A stretch of 64,000 nt of DNA from Nocardia puris (GCF_003315035.1 NZ_QNRE01000004.1:434001-498000); one strand, 5' to 3'; positions 39,460 to 47,604 are shown, numbered from the stretch's first letter. Translations and numbers: made by a program. Notes: a model not told the origin generated them from the letters alone.

Positions 39460-40380
39460 GTGGGTAAGAGCAAGCGCAACAGTCCGAAGCCCGGAGGGAA
39501 CCGGGCGCAGCGTCTCGCCGAGCGCAAGGCGGCGCTGGAGCAGGCGGCGAGCGTCGTCACCCGTCCCTTCGCGGGGCTGGCCGCCGAATGCGATCTGGTG
39601 GCACTGCGGGAGTTCGTCCCGTCGGCGACCGCGACCCTGAAGCTGACGCCCGGCGTGGGCGCCGAGCGGTCGGTCGTGCTGGGCACCGTGCTACCCGGCG
39701 CGGTGGCCGCGCTGGTGCGCGCCGGCGACGATCCGGTCGGCTACGTGGCCACCCAGGTGCAGTTCCAGGGCGCCGACCCGGCCTCCGATCTGGCCGCCGC
39801 CATCCTGTGGACCCAGTCGGCCGAGCCGGGCGATTCGCTGAACTCGGTGGAGGCCGTCGCGGGCGGTCCGCGCCTGGCCGACGTCATCGACCCGGGCGCC
39901 GATCTGGAACTGACCGTGCACCAGGACTTCGACTGGTGGGTGCCCGAGGGCGTCAGCCCCGACCCGCAGGTCGCGGCGACCATCGAGCAGGCCAAGCAGG
40001 CGATCATGCCCTCGGCGCGGCTGGATCTGGGCGCGGACGCGATCGGCGCGGCCTGGTGGGTGGACGCGGGCGAGAAGGCGCATGTGCGCTGGCTGCGCCC
40101 CGAGGACGAGGACGCGCTCATGCTGGCGCTGGCCCGGCTGCACGCCGCGGGCGGGCTGCACCTGGGCGAGGGTTCGCGCTTCGCGGGATCGTTCCGCACG
40201 CACGGCCTGCTGGTACCGGTGTTCGACCTGGATCGCGAGCGGCACCCGAGCGAATGGGTGGAGCCCGCGACGGCGTTCGGGGCCCGGCTGGCCGAGGCAC
40301 TGGCCTCCGAGGAGCCCCTGACCTCGGACGAGCGGCGGTCCAGGGACGGGCTGCGGTCGCGTCAGGTCACCCTGCGCTGA
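39460..40380 (+). CDS. DUF5926 family protein
   Basis: The 306-residue soluble protein begins with a basic segment (GKSKRNSPKPGGNRAQRLAE) and continues with a mixed alpha/beta domain containing WWVPEGV and WWVDAGEKAHVRWLRPEDED. It matches the actinobacterial DUF5926 family, whose role is unknown. A TAGGTT hexamer (39446-39451) ends eight bases before GTG 39460, suggesting a leaderless transcript. It is followed by the small structured transcription unit at 40440. Confidence 0.78.
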   Translation: MGKSKRNSPKPGGNRAQRLAERKAALEQAASVVTRPFAGLAAECDLVALREFVPSATATLKLTPGVGAERSVVLGTVLPGAVAALVRAGDDPVGYVATQVQFQGADPASDLAAAILWTQSAEPGDSLNSVEAVAGGPRLADVIDPGADLELTVHQDFDWWVPEGVSPDPQVAATIEQAKQAIMPSARLDLGADAIGAAWWVDAGEKAHVRWLRPEDEDALMLALARLHAAGGLHLGEGSRFAGSFRTHGLLVPVFDLDRERHPSEWVEPATAFGARLAEALASEEPLTSDERRSRDGLRSRQVTLR

Positions 40381-40439
40381 GCGCCGCAATTTCCCGGAGA
40401 AATTTTCTGAAAAACACTTCTTTCTGACTCGCCCTCGGT

Positions 40440-40513
40440 TACGTTCGTCACATCACCGCTCGCGGTGACGGCGAGGAACCTCTCGCCGAGAGATGAGGAA
40501 AGTAGGGAACACC
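40440..40513 (+). promoter_or_regulatory. Promoter and double-hairpin leader of the mini-gene
   Basis: A TACGTT hexamer (40440-40445) could be the -10. Two adjacent perfect 6-base hairpins follow, tcaccg/cggtga (40453-40468, loop CTCG) and ggcgag/ctcgcc (40470-40487), then purine-rich ribosome sites (aggaaag and tagggaa). Upstream at 40388-40408 there are A/T-rich inverted repeats (aatttc/gaaatt) that could bind a regulator. Confidence 0.5.
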
Positions 40514-40570
40514 ATGGAAGCCATTCTGGAGCTGCTTGTCGGTCTGCTCAGCAGCCTGAGCGCCGAGTGA
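40514..40570 (+). CDS. 18-residue amphipathic peptide gene
   Basis: ATG 40514 to TGA 40570 encodes MEAILELLVGLLSSLSAE. The predicted helix is strongly hydrophobic on one face, with Glu at positions 2, 6 and 18, net charge about -3. The frame has a well-placed ribosome site (gggaa, about 5 bases upstream), a leader with two hairpins, and a near-perfect terminator 20 bases after the stop, so it looks like a dedicated transcript. I know no named family. It recalls short helical peptides such as corynebacterial PorA/PorH or phenol-soluble modulins only in general character. The alternative is a small RNA with an incidental frame. Confidence 0.5.
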   Translation: MEAILELLVGLLSSLSAE

Positions 40571-40589
40571 CACACGACCTCGGTCGGTG

Positions 40590-40626
40590 AACGGGCCCGG
40601 TTCGTCGCGACGAACCGGGCCCGTTT
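40590..40626 (+). terminator. Terminator of the mini-gene
   Basis: The 18-base arms (40590-40607 and 40608-40625) are perfectly self-complementary, so the hairpin closes on about 4 central bases. Only a short T-run follows. It may also serve the convergent ferritin gene. Confidence 0.85.
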
Positions 40627-40663
40627 CCACGCCGAGTATTTCCGTGTCAGCACGCATTTCGCG

Positions 40664-41212
40664 TCAGAGCGAACCGCCCGCGGTCGCGGGGGCGCCCGAG
40701 GCATCGGACGGGGAGTTCATTTCCCGCGCGATGAAATTCTCCAGATCGAACAGGTTCGAGCCGGCGCGGTCGGCGATATTGAGCAGGGTGGTCATATTCG
40801 CGACCTCCTCCACCTGCTCCTTCAGGAACCATTGCATGAACTGCTCGCCGAGATAATCGCCCTCTTCGCGGGCGGTGCTGGCGAGCCGGATGATCTGATC
40901 GGTGACGGTCTTCTCCTGCGACAGCGCCAGCGCGATCGGCTCGCGCACATTGTCGAAGTGCGACTTCGCACCGTCGACGCCGGTCAGCTCGACGCTGAGA
41001 TCCCGGTCCAGGAAATACTGGACGATCATCAGGGCGTGGTTGCGTTCCTCGACGGCCTGGGCGTAGAAGCGCTTGGCCAGCTGGGGCAGATCCGCGTTGT
41101 CGAACCAGACCGCGATCGCGATGTACTGGTGCTCGGCATTGAATTCGTGCCGGATCTGATCGTGGAGCAGGCTGTGGAATTTGCTACGGGGGGACTCGGA
41201 TTGGCTGGACAT
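40664..41212 (-). CDS. bfrB: Ferritin (BfrB-type iron storage protein)
   Basis: The 182-residue, non-haem ferritin stores iron as a mineral in a 24-subunit shell. All six ferroxidase positions known from M. tuberculosis BfrB (Rv3841) are present: Glu23, Glu56, His59, Glu100, Gln133 and Glu136. The C-terminal tail (SGAPATAGGSL) is also like BfrB. An IdeR-like box 52 bases upstream (41264-41282) fits the iron-dependent control of bfrB. The paralogue at 41284 lies directly upstream. Confidence 0.94.
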   Translation of the reverse strand: MSSQSESPRSKFHSLLHDQIRHEFNAEHQYIAIAVWFDNADLPQLAKRFYAQAVEERNHALMIVQYFLDRDLSVELTGVDGAKSHFDNVREPIALALSQEKTVTDQIIRLASTAREEGDYLGEQFMQWFLKEQVEEVANMTTLLNIADRAGSNLFDLENFIAREMNSPSDASGAPATAGGSL

Positions 41213-41263
41213 GCCGCCACATTATCGCTGGTCAGAGCGCGTGTCATCCAAGTACACCCTTAT

Positions 41264-41282
41264 TGAGGCTAGTATTGCCTAA
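41264..41282 (-). promoter_or_regulatory. IdeR-like iron box upstream of ferritin
   Basis: The 19-mer TGAGGCTAGTATTGCCTAA has the TnAGG-n9-CCTAA layout and agrees with 13 of 19 positions of the IdeR consensus TTAGGTTAGGCTAACCTAA. It lies between the two ferritin genes, 52 bases before the bfrB ATG. In mycobacteria IdeR with iron activates bfrB from an upstream site. Confidence 0.6.
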
Positions 41283-41283
41283 T

Positions 41284-41832
41284 TCAAATGTTTGCTGTCC
41301 CGGCAATTTTCGGCGCCGCGACATCCGGCTTCGAGCCGTTCCGTAACTCGCGCGCCACGAACTGTTCCACATCGAAGAGATTGTCGTCACCGCGATCCAG
41401 CACGGTGAGCAACGTCGTCATCCGCGCGACGTTGTCCACCTGTTCTTTCAGGAACCACTGTATGAATCGCTCGCCGAGGTAGTCCCCGCCGTCGCGCGCG
41501 GCCTTGGCCAGCGCGGTCACCCGCGCGGTGTAGCCGCGCTCGGCCTCCAACAGGAAAGCGGCCGCGGCGCGCGGTGATTCGAAATCGTCGCGCACCGCGT
41601 CGAGGCCGCCGACCCGCACCGGGAGATCCCGGTCGAGCAGGTATTGCACCATGCGCAGCGCGTGCGCGCGATGCTCCTCGGCACGGCCGTAGCCGTGGCC
41701 GGCCAGCTGCGGTAGTCGCAGACTGTCGAAGTAGACGGCGGTGGCGAGATACTGCTGCGCCAGCGTGAAGGCGTGCCGGATCTGTTCGCGCAGCAGCGCC
41801 GGAAAGGGCTGGGCGACTTCGGTGTCGGGCAT
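41284..41832 (-). CDS. Ferritin-like paralogue with a degenerate ferroxidase centre
   Basis: The 182-residue protein aligns with the neighbouring BfrB without gaps through the core (for instance YLGERFIQWFLKEQV). Three of the six ferroxidase ligands are changed: Glu to Ala21, Glu to His54, and Glu to Asn134. His57, Glu98 and Gln131 remain. It is therefore unlikely to oxidise iron in the usual way and may be a structural or regulatory subunit of mixed shells. It follows the LCP gene by 9 bases, so it is probably cotranscribed with it. Confidence 0.85.
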   Translation of the reverse strand: MPDTEVAQPFPALLREQIRHAFTLAQQYLATAVYFDSLRLPQLAGHGYGRAEEHRAHALRMVQYLLDRDLPVRVGGLDAVRDDFESPRAAAAFLLEAERGYTARVTALAKAARDGGDYLGERFIQWFLKEQVDNVARMTTLLTVLDRGDDNLFDVEQFVARELRNGSKPDVAAPKIAGTANI

Positions 41833-41841
41833 ACTTCGACG

Positions 41842-43560
41842 CTACCTGGTGAGCAGCGCCTCCGGCACCGGTCGGTCCTCGGCGAGTGCCGCGAAGAACT
41901 CACCGGCGCGGGTCCTGTCCCACAACACCACATTTCCGCTGCCCGACACGTCCTCGAATCCGGCGATCGGCACCGTCGTCGCGACCGTGTCGCCGCGCAT
42001 GGCCCAGCCCAGCCGCGCGATATCCCACAGGTGGTCGCCCTCGTCGACCTTCAGAGAACCGGTCATGCCGGTCGCCAGCGGCCACAGCCGCAACGGGTTG
42101 GCCAGCGTCGCGCCGCTGGTCGCCTTCTCCAGCAACGCCGCCATGAACAGGCGCTGATTGTGCATCCGGTCGATATCGGCCAGCGCGGTGGCGCGGCTGC
42201 GCACGAAGCCGAGCGCCTCGGTGCCGTTCAACTCTTGGCAGCCAGCGGGCAGATTGATGCCGGCCAGTGGGTCGTCGATCGGATTCGGCAGGCACACGTC
42301 GATGCCGCCGAGCGCGTCCACGAGGTCGGCGAACCCGGCGAAGCCGATTTGGGCGTAGTGGTCGATCCGCAGGCCGGTGGCGATCTCCACCGTCTGCACC
42401 AGCAGTTGCGGGCCGCCGAAGGCGAAGGCGGCGTTGAGCTTGTCGCGGCCGTATCCGGGGATGCTCACGTACGAGTCGCGCGGCAGGCTGACCATCGTGG
42501 TGGCGCCCGATTTCGGGATGTGCACCAGCATGATCGTGTCGGTGCGCTCCGGGCCGGTGTCGCCGCCGGTGGACAGGTCGCGTTCCTGATCGGGGGACAG
42601 GTCGCCGCGGCCGTCGGAGCCGACGAGCAGCCAGTTGGTGCCCGGCGTGTCGCCCACCCGGTCGGCGTAGTTCGCCAGCGCGTCGATCCTGGTGAGTTTG
42701 CCGTCGAGGTGGAAGACCGCCGCGACGATGCCGATCACCAGGAGCAGCAGGATCGCCAGGAACCAGCGGAACGGATGCCGCTTGCGCCGCCGCTTGACCT
42801 TCGCGGGTGGAGCGGCGGGCGGGGGAGCGGCGCGTCTGGGCTGTCGCGTGGGTGGCGGCGGGGGCGGGGCGTCGCGGAACGGTTCGGGCCGCTGCGTGGG
42901 CTGGTATTCGGGCTCGGCTCGGGAGGTCTCCTTCGCCATCTGCGAATAGGCGAGGGGCTGCGGTTCGCTGCCGTCGCGCCGGAGGACGGCGGTCGGCTCG
43001 ATGTGGCGCGGATGGGCGGAGACCGTCGGGTCGTTCGCGCCGGGGAAGCCGGGGTCGGCGGCCGGAGGCGTCCGGCGCGGGTCGCGCGGCGGTGGACCGA
43101 GGCGCTTGCTCTGCGGCGGTTGTGCCGGTCCGGCGGGGTGTGGATGGCCGGGCTGGCGATCTGCGGGCCGATGTATGGGGTCGGCGGGGCGACGGTCGCG
43201 CGGAAGATACGCCGGACCGGCGGGACGACCCTCGCGATGCCGAGAACGGTCACGCTGGAGGTGCGCCGGATCGACAGGACGGCCGTTGTACTCGGGCCGA
43301 CGATCCTGCTGTGATCGGCCTGGATCGCGGTCGTGCGCGGAAATGGCCGGATCGGCGGGACGGCGCACCTGCGGGTCGCCCCTCCGGGGGCTCTGTTCGC
43401 GCCCGTCGAGCGGCGCGCCCGGGAAATCTTCGTGCCGGGGGCGCTCGTTCGGAGGCGGGCCACTGCGAGCGTCCGGCGCGGGGCGGCGCGGCACGCCGGG
43501 CCCCCCTTGCGGCGGCGGGACCCGGCGCGGCCGCGGGTCGCGGGGGTCGTCGCCGTTCAT
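41842..43560 (-). CDS. LytR-CpsA-Psr (LCP) family cell-wall glycopolymer ligase
   Basis: The 572-residue protein has a long Pro/Arg-rich cytoplasmic part (about 1-265), one membrane helix (RWFLAILLLLVIGIVAAVF) after a basic patch, and an LCP domain outside the membrane. Its motifs are NWLLVGSDGR, RTDTIMLVHI, SLPRDSYVSI, DKLNAAFAFGG and GFVRSR. LCP enzymes attach arabinogalactan or similar polymers to peptidoglycan. It corresponds to Rv3840. A TAAAGT hexamer (43568-43573, minus strand) ends seven bases before ATG 43560. The disordered N-terminus is longer than in most relatives. Confidence 0.9.
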   Translation of the reverse strand: MNGDDPRDPRPRRVPPPQGGPGVPRRPAPDARSGPPPNERPRHEDFPGAPLDGREQSPRRGDPQVRRPADPAISAHDRDPGRSQQDRRPEYNGRPVDPAHLQRDRSRHREGRPAGPAYLPRDRRPADPIHRPADRQPGHPHPAGPAQPPQSKRLGPPPRDPRRTPPAADPGFPGANDPTVSAHPRHIEPTAVLRRDGSEPQPLAYSQMAKETSRAEPEYQPTQRPEPFRDAPPPPPPTRQPRRAAPPPAAPPAKVKRRRKRHPFRWFLAILLLLVIGIVAAVFHLDGKLTRIDALANYADRVGDTPGTNWLLVGSDGRGDLSPDQERDLSTGGDTGPERTDTIMLVHIPKSGATTMVSLPRDSYVSIPGYGRDKLNAAFAFGGPQLLVQTVEIATGLRIDHYAQIGFAGFADLVDALGGIDVCLPNPIDDPLAGINLPAGCQELNGTEALGFVRSRATALADIDRMHNQRLFMAALLEKATSGATLANPLRLWPLATGMTGSLKVDEGDHLWDIARLGWAMRGDTVATTVPIAGFEDVSGSGNVVLWDRTRAGEFFAALAEDRPVPEALLTR

Positions 43561-43657
43561 CTCACTGACTTTACTGATCGGGCGGTGCTGGATCGCTTTC
43601 CTGGGAATCACCGCGTCGGGTGTTTCCGTTACCGCCGCGCGGCAAGCCCCGTCGACG

Positions 43658-44443
43658 TCACGGCAGCCAGGAGACGCGCCCCTGCAGCGCGGTGTAGCCG
43701 AGGTAGGCGACGGCGTCGATGAGGGCGTGCGCGAGGATCAGCGGCCACAGGCGGTTGGTGCGCTGCCAGTAGCGGCCGAAGACCAGGCCCATGACGATAT
43801 TGCCCAGCCCGCCGCCGATCCCCTGGTACAGGTGGTAGCTGCCGCGCAGCAGCGCCGAGGCCAGCAGCGAGGAATTCTCCGACCACCCGAGCCTGCGCAG
43901 CCGCGTGATCAGGTACGCCACCACGACCACCTCCTCGGCCACCGAGTTCGCGCAGGCCGACAGGATCAGCGCGGGCAGCCGCCACCAGTGCTCGTCGAGC
44001 GCACTCGGCACGATCGTCACGCTGACGCCCGCGGCGTGCGCGATCAGGTACAGCGCCAGGCCGGGCAGCCCGATGATCGCCGCCAGCACCACGCCGGGCA
44101 GCACATCCCCGCGCACCCGCAACCGTCCGAGTCCGATGGCGCGCGGCCCGAATCCGCTGCGCCACAACAGGTACAGCCCCAGCGCACCCCACGCCATCAG
44201 CTGAAGCACACCCACCAGCTGGAACAGGAAGTCCAGCAGCGAGTGCTCCGACCGCGAGACGTTGAGCGCGACGGTGCGCCCCCCGACGCCCTCCGGCGAG
44301 AGCGCCGCGTTGATCAGGGAGAGCGCGGCCCGCAGCCCGCTGAGCCCGAACGTCACCGCCAGGACGATGGCGATCTCGATCCGGATCTCCCGCCGTTCCC
44401 GCTCCGAGGGCCCGTCGGTACCGGCCTTCACCTCACCGCGCAT
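43658..44443 (-). CDS. CPBP family intramembrane protease-like protein
   Basis: The 261-residue protein has about seven membrane helices with the CPBP (Abi/CAAX protease) motifs: SVAEEVVVV (the Glu-Glu pair), a middle LLRGSYHLYQG, and a final LAHALIDA with His. The Arg usually found four residues after the second Glu is Val here, so activity should not be assumed. The substrate is unknown. A TAGATT hexamer (44451-44456, minus strand) ends seven bases before ATG 44443. Confidence 0.8.
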   Translation of the reverse strand: MRGEVKAGTDGPSERERREIRIEIAIVLAVTFGLSGLRAALSLINAALSPEGVGGRTVALNVSRSEHSLLDFLFQLVGVLQLMAWGALGLYLLWRSGFGPRAIGLGRLRVRGDVLPGVVLAAIIGLPGLALYLIAHAAGVSVTIVPSALDEHWWRLPALILSACANSVAEEVVVVAYLITRLRRLGWSENSSLLASALLRGSYHLYQGIGGGLGNIVMGLVFGRYWQRTNRLWPLILAHALIDAVAYLGYTALQGRVSWLP

Positions 44444-44749
44444 GCCGTCGAATCTAATCAGCGCGCGAGGGAGGAGGTTGGGCGGCGGCCCGTCGAAGCG
44501 CGGCGGCGTCCGGTGTGCAGCCGGATCGGCTCCGGTCGGACACGAGCTCGTGGTGGCGCGGGGCGCCCGACCACCCGCACGGTCGTGAGTCGGGTCGTCG
44601 CACTCGGTTCGACGGCCGAGCGCGGATCGACGTGCAGGTCGTGGCAAGATCTCCCGAGCCCGATCGCCGGTGCGGTACCAACCACCCGGCCGGTGCGCGT
44701 CGCACGGGTGGACTCGCGGCGCTACCGGGGGGACACCGCCCGGCCGACC
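44444..44749. other. Intergenic stretch without a recognised gene
   Basis: Apart from the promoter-like hexamer of the CPBP gene at 44451-44456 and a small palindrome (cacgagctcgtg, near 44546), I see no gene, repeat or terminator. Open frames here are antisense noise. Confidence 0.4.
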
Positions 44750-45511
44750 TCAGATGCGGCGCAGCCCGTTCAGGAAGGGGCAGCCCGCCAGGGTGCGCAC
44801 GGCGCGGCTCAGGGATTCGACGTCGTCGGCCGGGGCGGAGAAGGGCAGGCGGAAGTCGTGGTCGCCGTCGTGGCCTTCGACGCGAAGAGTGACGCCGTAG
44901 CGGTCGATGGCCAGCGGGTGCACCGAACCGGTTTGCAGCCGCGGCGGCAGGTGGCGCGCGAGCTGGGCGATGACGTCGGCGTGGTCGGTGTCCATGTGCT
45001 GCAGCCAGGCCGATTCCAGCTCGCAGAACGGATCCGGGCGGGCCGTGCGCAGCTCTTCGACGCACACCGATTCCGCGCCGGTGGAGTCGGCCACCACGGC
45101 GGTGTTGATCACCAGCCGCAGCAGCGTGGAGGTGTGGCCGACGTCGAGCAGCGCTGGGTCGGGGTTGTCCTTGGCCACCTCGCCCGCGAGCACCCGCTGG
45201 GCCTGGGCGGGCACCGCGCGCACGGTGCCGCGCAACCACACCAGCGCCCGCACCGGCTCGCGCAGCGGCAGCGGGGCGTGGTCGGTGAGCTCGAGCACGG
45301 CGGCCGCGCCGCCGGGGCCGAAGTTGTGCGTCATCACCGCGGCCAGCGAGCCGGTGGGCACGGCCACCACCACGTCGCCGCAGCCGCGGACGTGGTGCAG
45401 GGAGGTGGGCGTCGGATCGATACCGGGCAGCGCCAGGACCGCCTGGTCCGACTGCGCGCACGCGCTGCGGACCCGCTCGGCGGTGGTGGGCGCGACGGTC
45501 GATTTCGGCAT
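44750..45511 (-). CDS. DUF2470 domain protein, iron-regulated
   Basis: The 253-residue protein resembles Rv3839 and haem-utilisation or pyridoxamine-oxidase-like proteins that end in a DUF2470 domain. The N-terminal part has VMTHNFGPGG and LVWLRGTVRA; the C-terminal part has ESAWLQHMDTDHADVI, typical of DUF2470, and FLNGLRRI. ATG 45511 has ggaggt upstream. A strong IdeR box overlaps the promoter region (45543-45561), so iron should repress it. A link to haem or iron release is inferred from family and regulation. Confidence 0.8.
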   Translation of the reverse strand: MPKSTVAPTTAERVRSACAQSDQAVLALPGIDPTPTSLHHVRGCGDVVVAVPTGSLAAVMTHNFGPGGAAAVLELTDHAPLPLREPVRALVWLRGTVRAVPAQAQRVLAGEVAKDNPDPALLDVGHTSTLLRLVINTAVVADSTGAESVCVEELRTARPDPFCELESAWLQHMDTDHADVIAQLARHLPPRLQTGSVHPLAIDRYGVTLRVEGHDGDHDFRLPFSAPADDVESLSRAVRTLAGCPFLNGLRRI

Positions 45512-45542
45512 GCGGACCTCCGGGTGGCGGCGGTGACGTTGA

Positions 45543-45561
45543 TTAGGTAACCCTAACCTAA
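45543..45561. promoter_or_regulatory. IdeR box upstream of the DUF2470 gene
   Basis: TTAGGTAACCCTAACCTAA matches 16 of 19 positions of the IdeR consensus, including both TTAGG/CCTAA arms. It lies 32 bases before the ATG of the DUF2470 gene and overlaps likely -10 sequence, the usual place for repression. The M. tuberculosis orthologue Rv3839 is, to my knowledge, an IdeR-regulated gene. Confidence 0.85.
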
Positions 45562-45631
45562 GTGAGGTTGCCCTGATCTGCAAGCGTTACGCCCGTGCCG
45601 GTTCCACATCCCGGGACGCTACGGTGGTCGC

Positions 45632-46042
45632 ATGGCAGCTCCGACCCCGGGCGAACCCGTGCTGATCTCCCTGAGCACTCCGGCTCGGCGCAGTCTGCTG
45701 GACGGCCTGATCCGGGCTCCGGGGGAGAGTCCGGCGGGCATCCCGGTCCTGGACGCCGACGCCCCCGACGCCGAGATCGCCGACTTCCTCGCGGGCATCG
45801 CGCACACCGACACCGGCTACATCGCCCGCACTTCCCACGGCGACCGCGCCCTCGCCGTTCTGGCCGCCACGGCCGCCGCCCTCTGCGGCGACGACATCCG
45901 CACCGCCCTCACCACCCCCGACCTCCCCTTCCTCACCGGCCTAAAACCCCCGGCCGTCGAAGCCGTCCGCGGCATCCTGCGCGCGATCGAAACCGACGCC
46001 CCCGACACCGTCCGCGCCCACCTGGCCGTCCTCGAACCCTGA
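45632..46042 (+). CDS. Hypothetical protein
   Basis: The 136-residue protein is mostly helical, rich in Ala, Asp and Leu, with a single Cys and no signal or membrane segment. I recognise no family. A TACGGT hexamer (45620-45625) ends six bases before ATG 45632, and the third-position G/C bias is strong, which supports a real leaderless gene. It is divergent from the DUF2470 gene, so the IdeR box between them might affect both. Confidence 0.65.
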   Translation: MAAPTPGEPVLISLSTPARRSLLDGLIRAPGESPAGIPVLDADAPDAEIADFLAGIAHTDTGYIARTSHGDRALAVLAATAAALCGDDIRTALTTPDLPFLTGLKPPAVEAVRGILRAIETDAPDTVRAHLAVLEP

Positions 46043-46059
46043 ACCGCAGCCTCTGCCGC

Positions 46060-46600
46060 GCCCCTGAACCGCAGCCTTCGCCGCGCCAAGGCCGTGTGCG
46101 CGCACGGCTCATCTGTTCGGCTGCGACCCCGCAACTGCTGCGGTGCACGACTCGTCCTCTCGGTGGCGTGCCCGGCTGCGCGCGAGCCGTGGCCGCGTGC
46201 GTGCACGGCTGATCTGATCGGCGGCGGCTCCCGCAGCTGCGGCCGGGGTGTGGCCGCACGCATGCCTCGCCCGCTCGGCGGCGACGACCCGGCTCAGCTC
46301 TGGCTCTGGCTGGCCACGGCCGGTCGGTTCGGCCGCGAGCACGCGACTGTGCCCGAGTTCATGGCTGGGCGCGTGTGCGGCTGGTCGACTCGACAGCGGG
46401 CCGCGCGGCTGCGCCCCTGCCATGGTCGCGTGGTTGTGCGGCCCGTCCGTTCGGCGGTGGCGTGCGTGACCGCGGCCGTCCGGTGGCCGCACGGGTCCAT
46501 GGCTCGTCTGATCGGTCAGGACCAGCGCGACTGTGGCGGGGCTATGCCCGCCCGGGAGGATCATCGGCGTCACCACAGCCTGGGTTCCGAGGGCGGATTC
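46060..46600. repeat. Degenerate repeats in a long non-coding stretch
   Basis: Between the gene ending at 46042 and pheA at 46690 I find no convincing gene. A 31-base unit at 46091-46121 recurs at 46192-46222 with four differences (period 101), and the following 25 or so bases are also similar. Weaker copies (ggctcgtctgatcgg-type sequence) occur near 46376 and 46500. Open frames through this part show repetitive, Cys- and Arg-rich translations, as expected from such repeats. Confidence 0.5.
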
Positions 46601-46689
46601 GGGGATCAGGGGGCGTCGGGCGGGTGAACAGCCGCGTGGGTCGCGGCGATGTGGGTTCGCCGCTCGGTGGCGCTTGTAATGTCGTAGGA

Positions 46690-47604
46690 GTGCCGCGCAT
46701 CGCGTATTTCGGGCCGTCCGGGACCTTCACCGAGATGGCCCTCGCCGACCTGGAGAACTCGGGGACCTTCGACGGGCCCGTCGAGCGGGTGCCCGCGCCC
46801 AGTCAGGGGGCCGCGCTGGATCTGATCAGGTCCGGCGAGGTCGAGGGTGCCGTGGTGCCGATCGAGAGTTCCGTGGAGGGCTCCATTTCGGCCACCCTGG
46901 ATTCGCTCGCGCTCGGCCCGCGATTGCAGATCGTCGCGGAAACCGAGCTGGAGGTCACCTTCACCATCGTGGCGCGGCCCGGCACCACCCTGGCCGACGT
47001 GCGGTCGCTGGCGGCCTACCCGGTGGCCGCGGCGCAGGTCCGGATGTGGGTGGCGCGCAACCTGCCCGAGGCCCGCCCCTATACGTCCGCGTCGAACGCC
47101 GCCGCCGCCGAGGACGTGGCCGCCGGGCACGCCGACGCCGCCGTCTCCACCGCCCTGGCGGGCGAGCGCCTCGGCCTCACCGCGCTGGCCGTCGGCGTGG
47201 CCGACCACGACCAGGCCGTCACCCGGTTCGTGCTCGTCACCCGGCCGCGCGTGGCGCCCGCCGCCACCGGCTCCGACCGCACCTCCATCGTGCTGGAACT
47301 GCCGAACGAGCCCGGTTCGCTGATGCGCGCGTTCGCCGAGTTCGCCACCCGCGGCATCGACCTCACCCGGATCGAATCCCGGCCCACCCGAACGGGTCTG
47401 GGCACCTACCGGTTCTACCTGGACTGCGTGGGCCACATCGATGACGCCGCCGTGGCCGAGGCGCTCAAGGCACTGCACCGCACGGCGCGCATCCGTTTCC
47501 TCGGCTCCTGGCCCGCCACGTCGGCCACCGGCACGCCGCCGCCGTCCGACGAGGAGGCGGCGCAGTGGCTCACCCAGTTGCGCAAGGGGGTGGCGGACCT
47601 GTGA
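46690..47604 (+). CDS. pheA: Prephenate dehydratase
   Basis: The 304-residue enzyme turns prephenate into phenylpyruvate for phenylalanine synthesis. The catalytic domain starts with RIAYFGPSGTFTE and includes VPIESSVEGS and an AYPVAAAQ region; the C-terminal ACT domain (ELPNEPGSLMRAF, then ESRPTRTGLGTYRFY) binds phenylalanine for feedback inhibition. GTG 46690 is the family start (VPRIAYF). A TAATGT hexamer (46677-46682) ends seven bases before it, so the transcript is probably leaderless. It corresponds to Rv3838c and is coupled to the next gene by a 4-base overlap. Confidence 0.95.
   Translation: MPRIAYFGPSGTFTEMALADLENSGTFDGPVERVPAPSQGAALDLIRSGEVEGAVVPIESSVEGSISATLDSLALGPRLQIVAETELEVTFTIVARPGTTLADVRSLAAYPVAAAQVRMWVARNLPEARPYTSASNAAAAEDVAAGHADAAVSTALAGERLGLTALAVGVADHDQAVTRFVLVTRPRVAPAATGSDRTSIVLELPNEPGSLMRAFAEFATRGIDLTRIESRPTRTGLGTYRFYLDCVGHIDDAAVAEALKALHRTARIRFLGSWPATSATGTPPPSDEEAAQWLTQLRKGVADL

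Noticed and set aside
46094..46627. A 177-codon Cys/Arg-rich frame before pheA
   Set aside because: It follows degenerate repeats, has no ribosome site or known domain, and frames on both strands are equally open.
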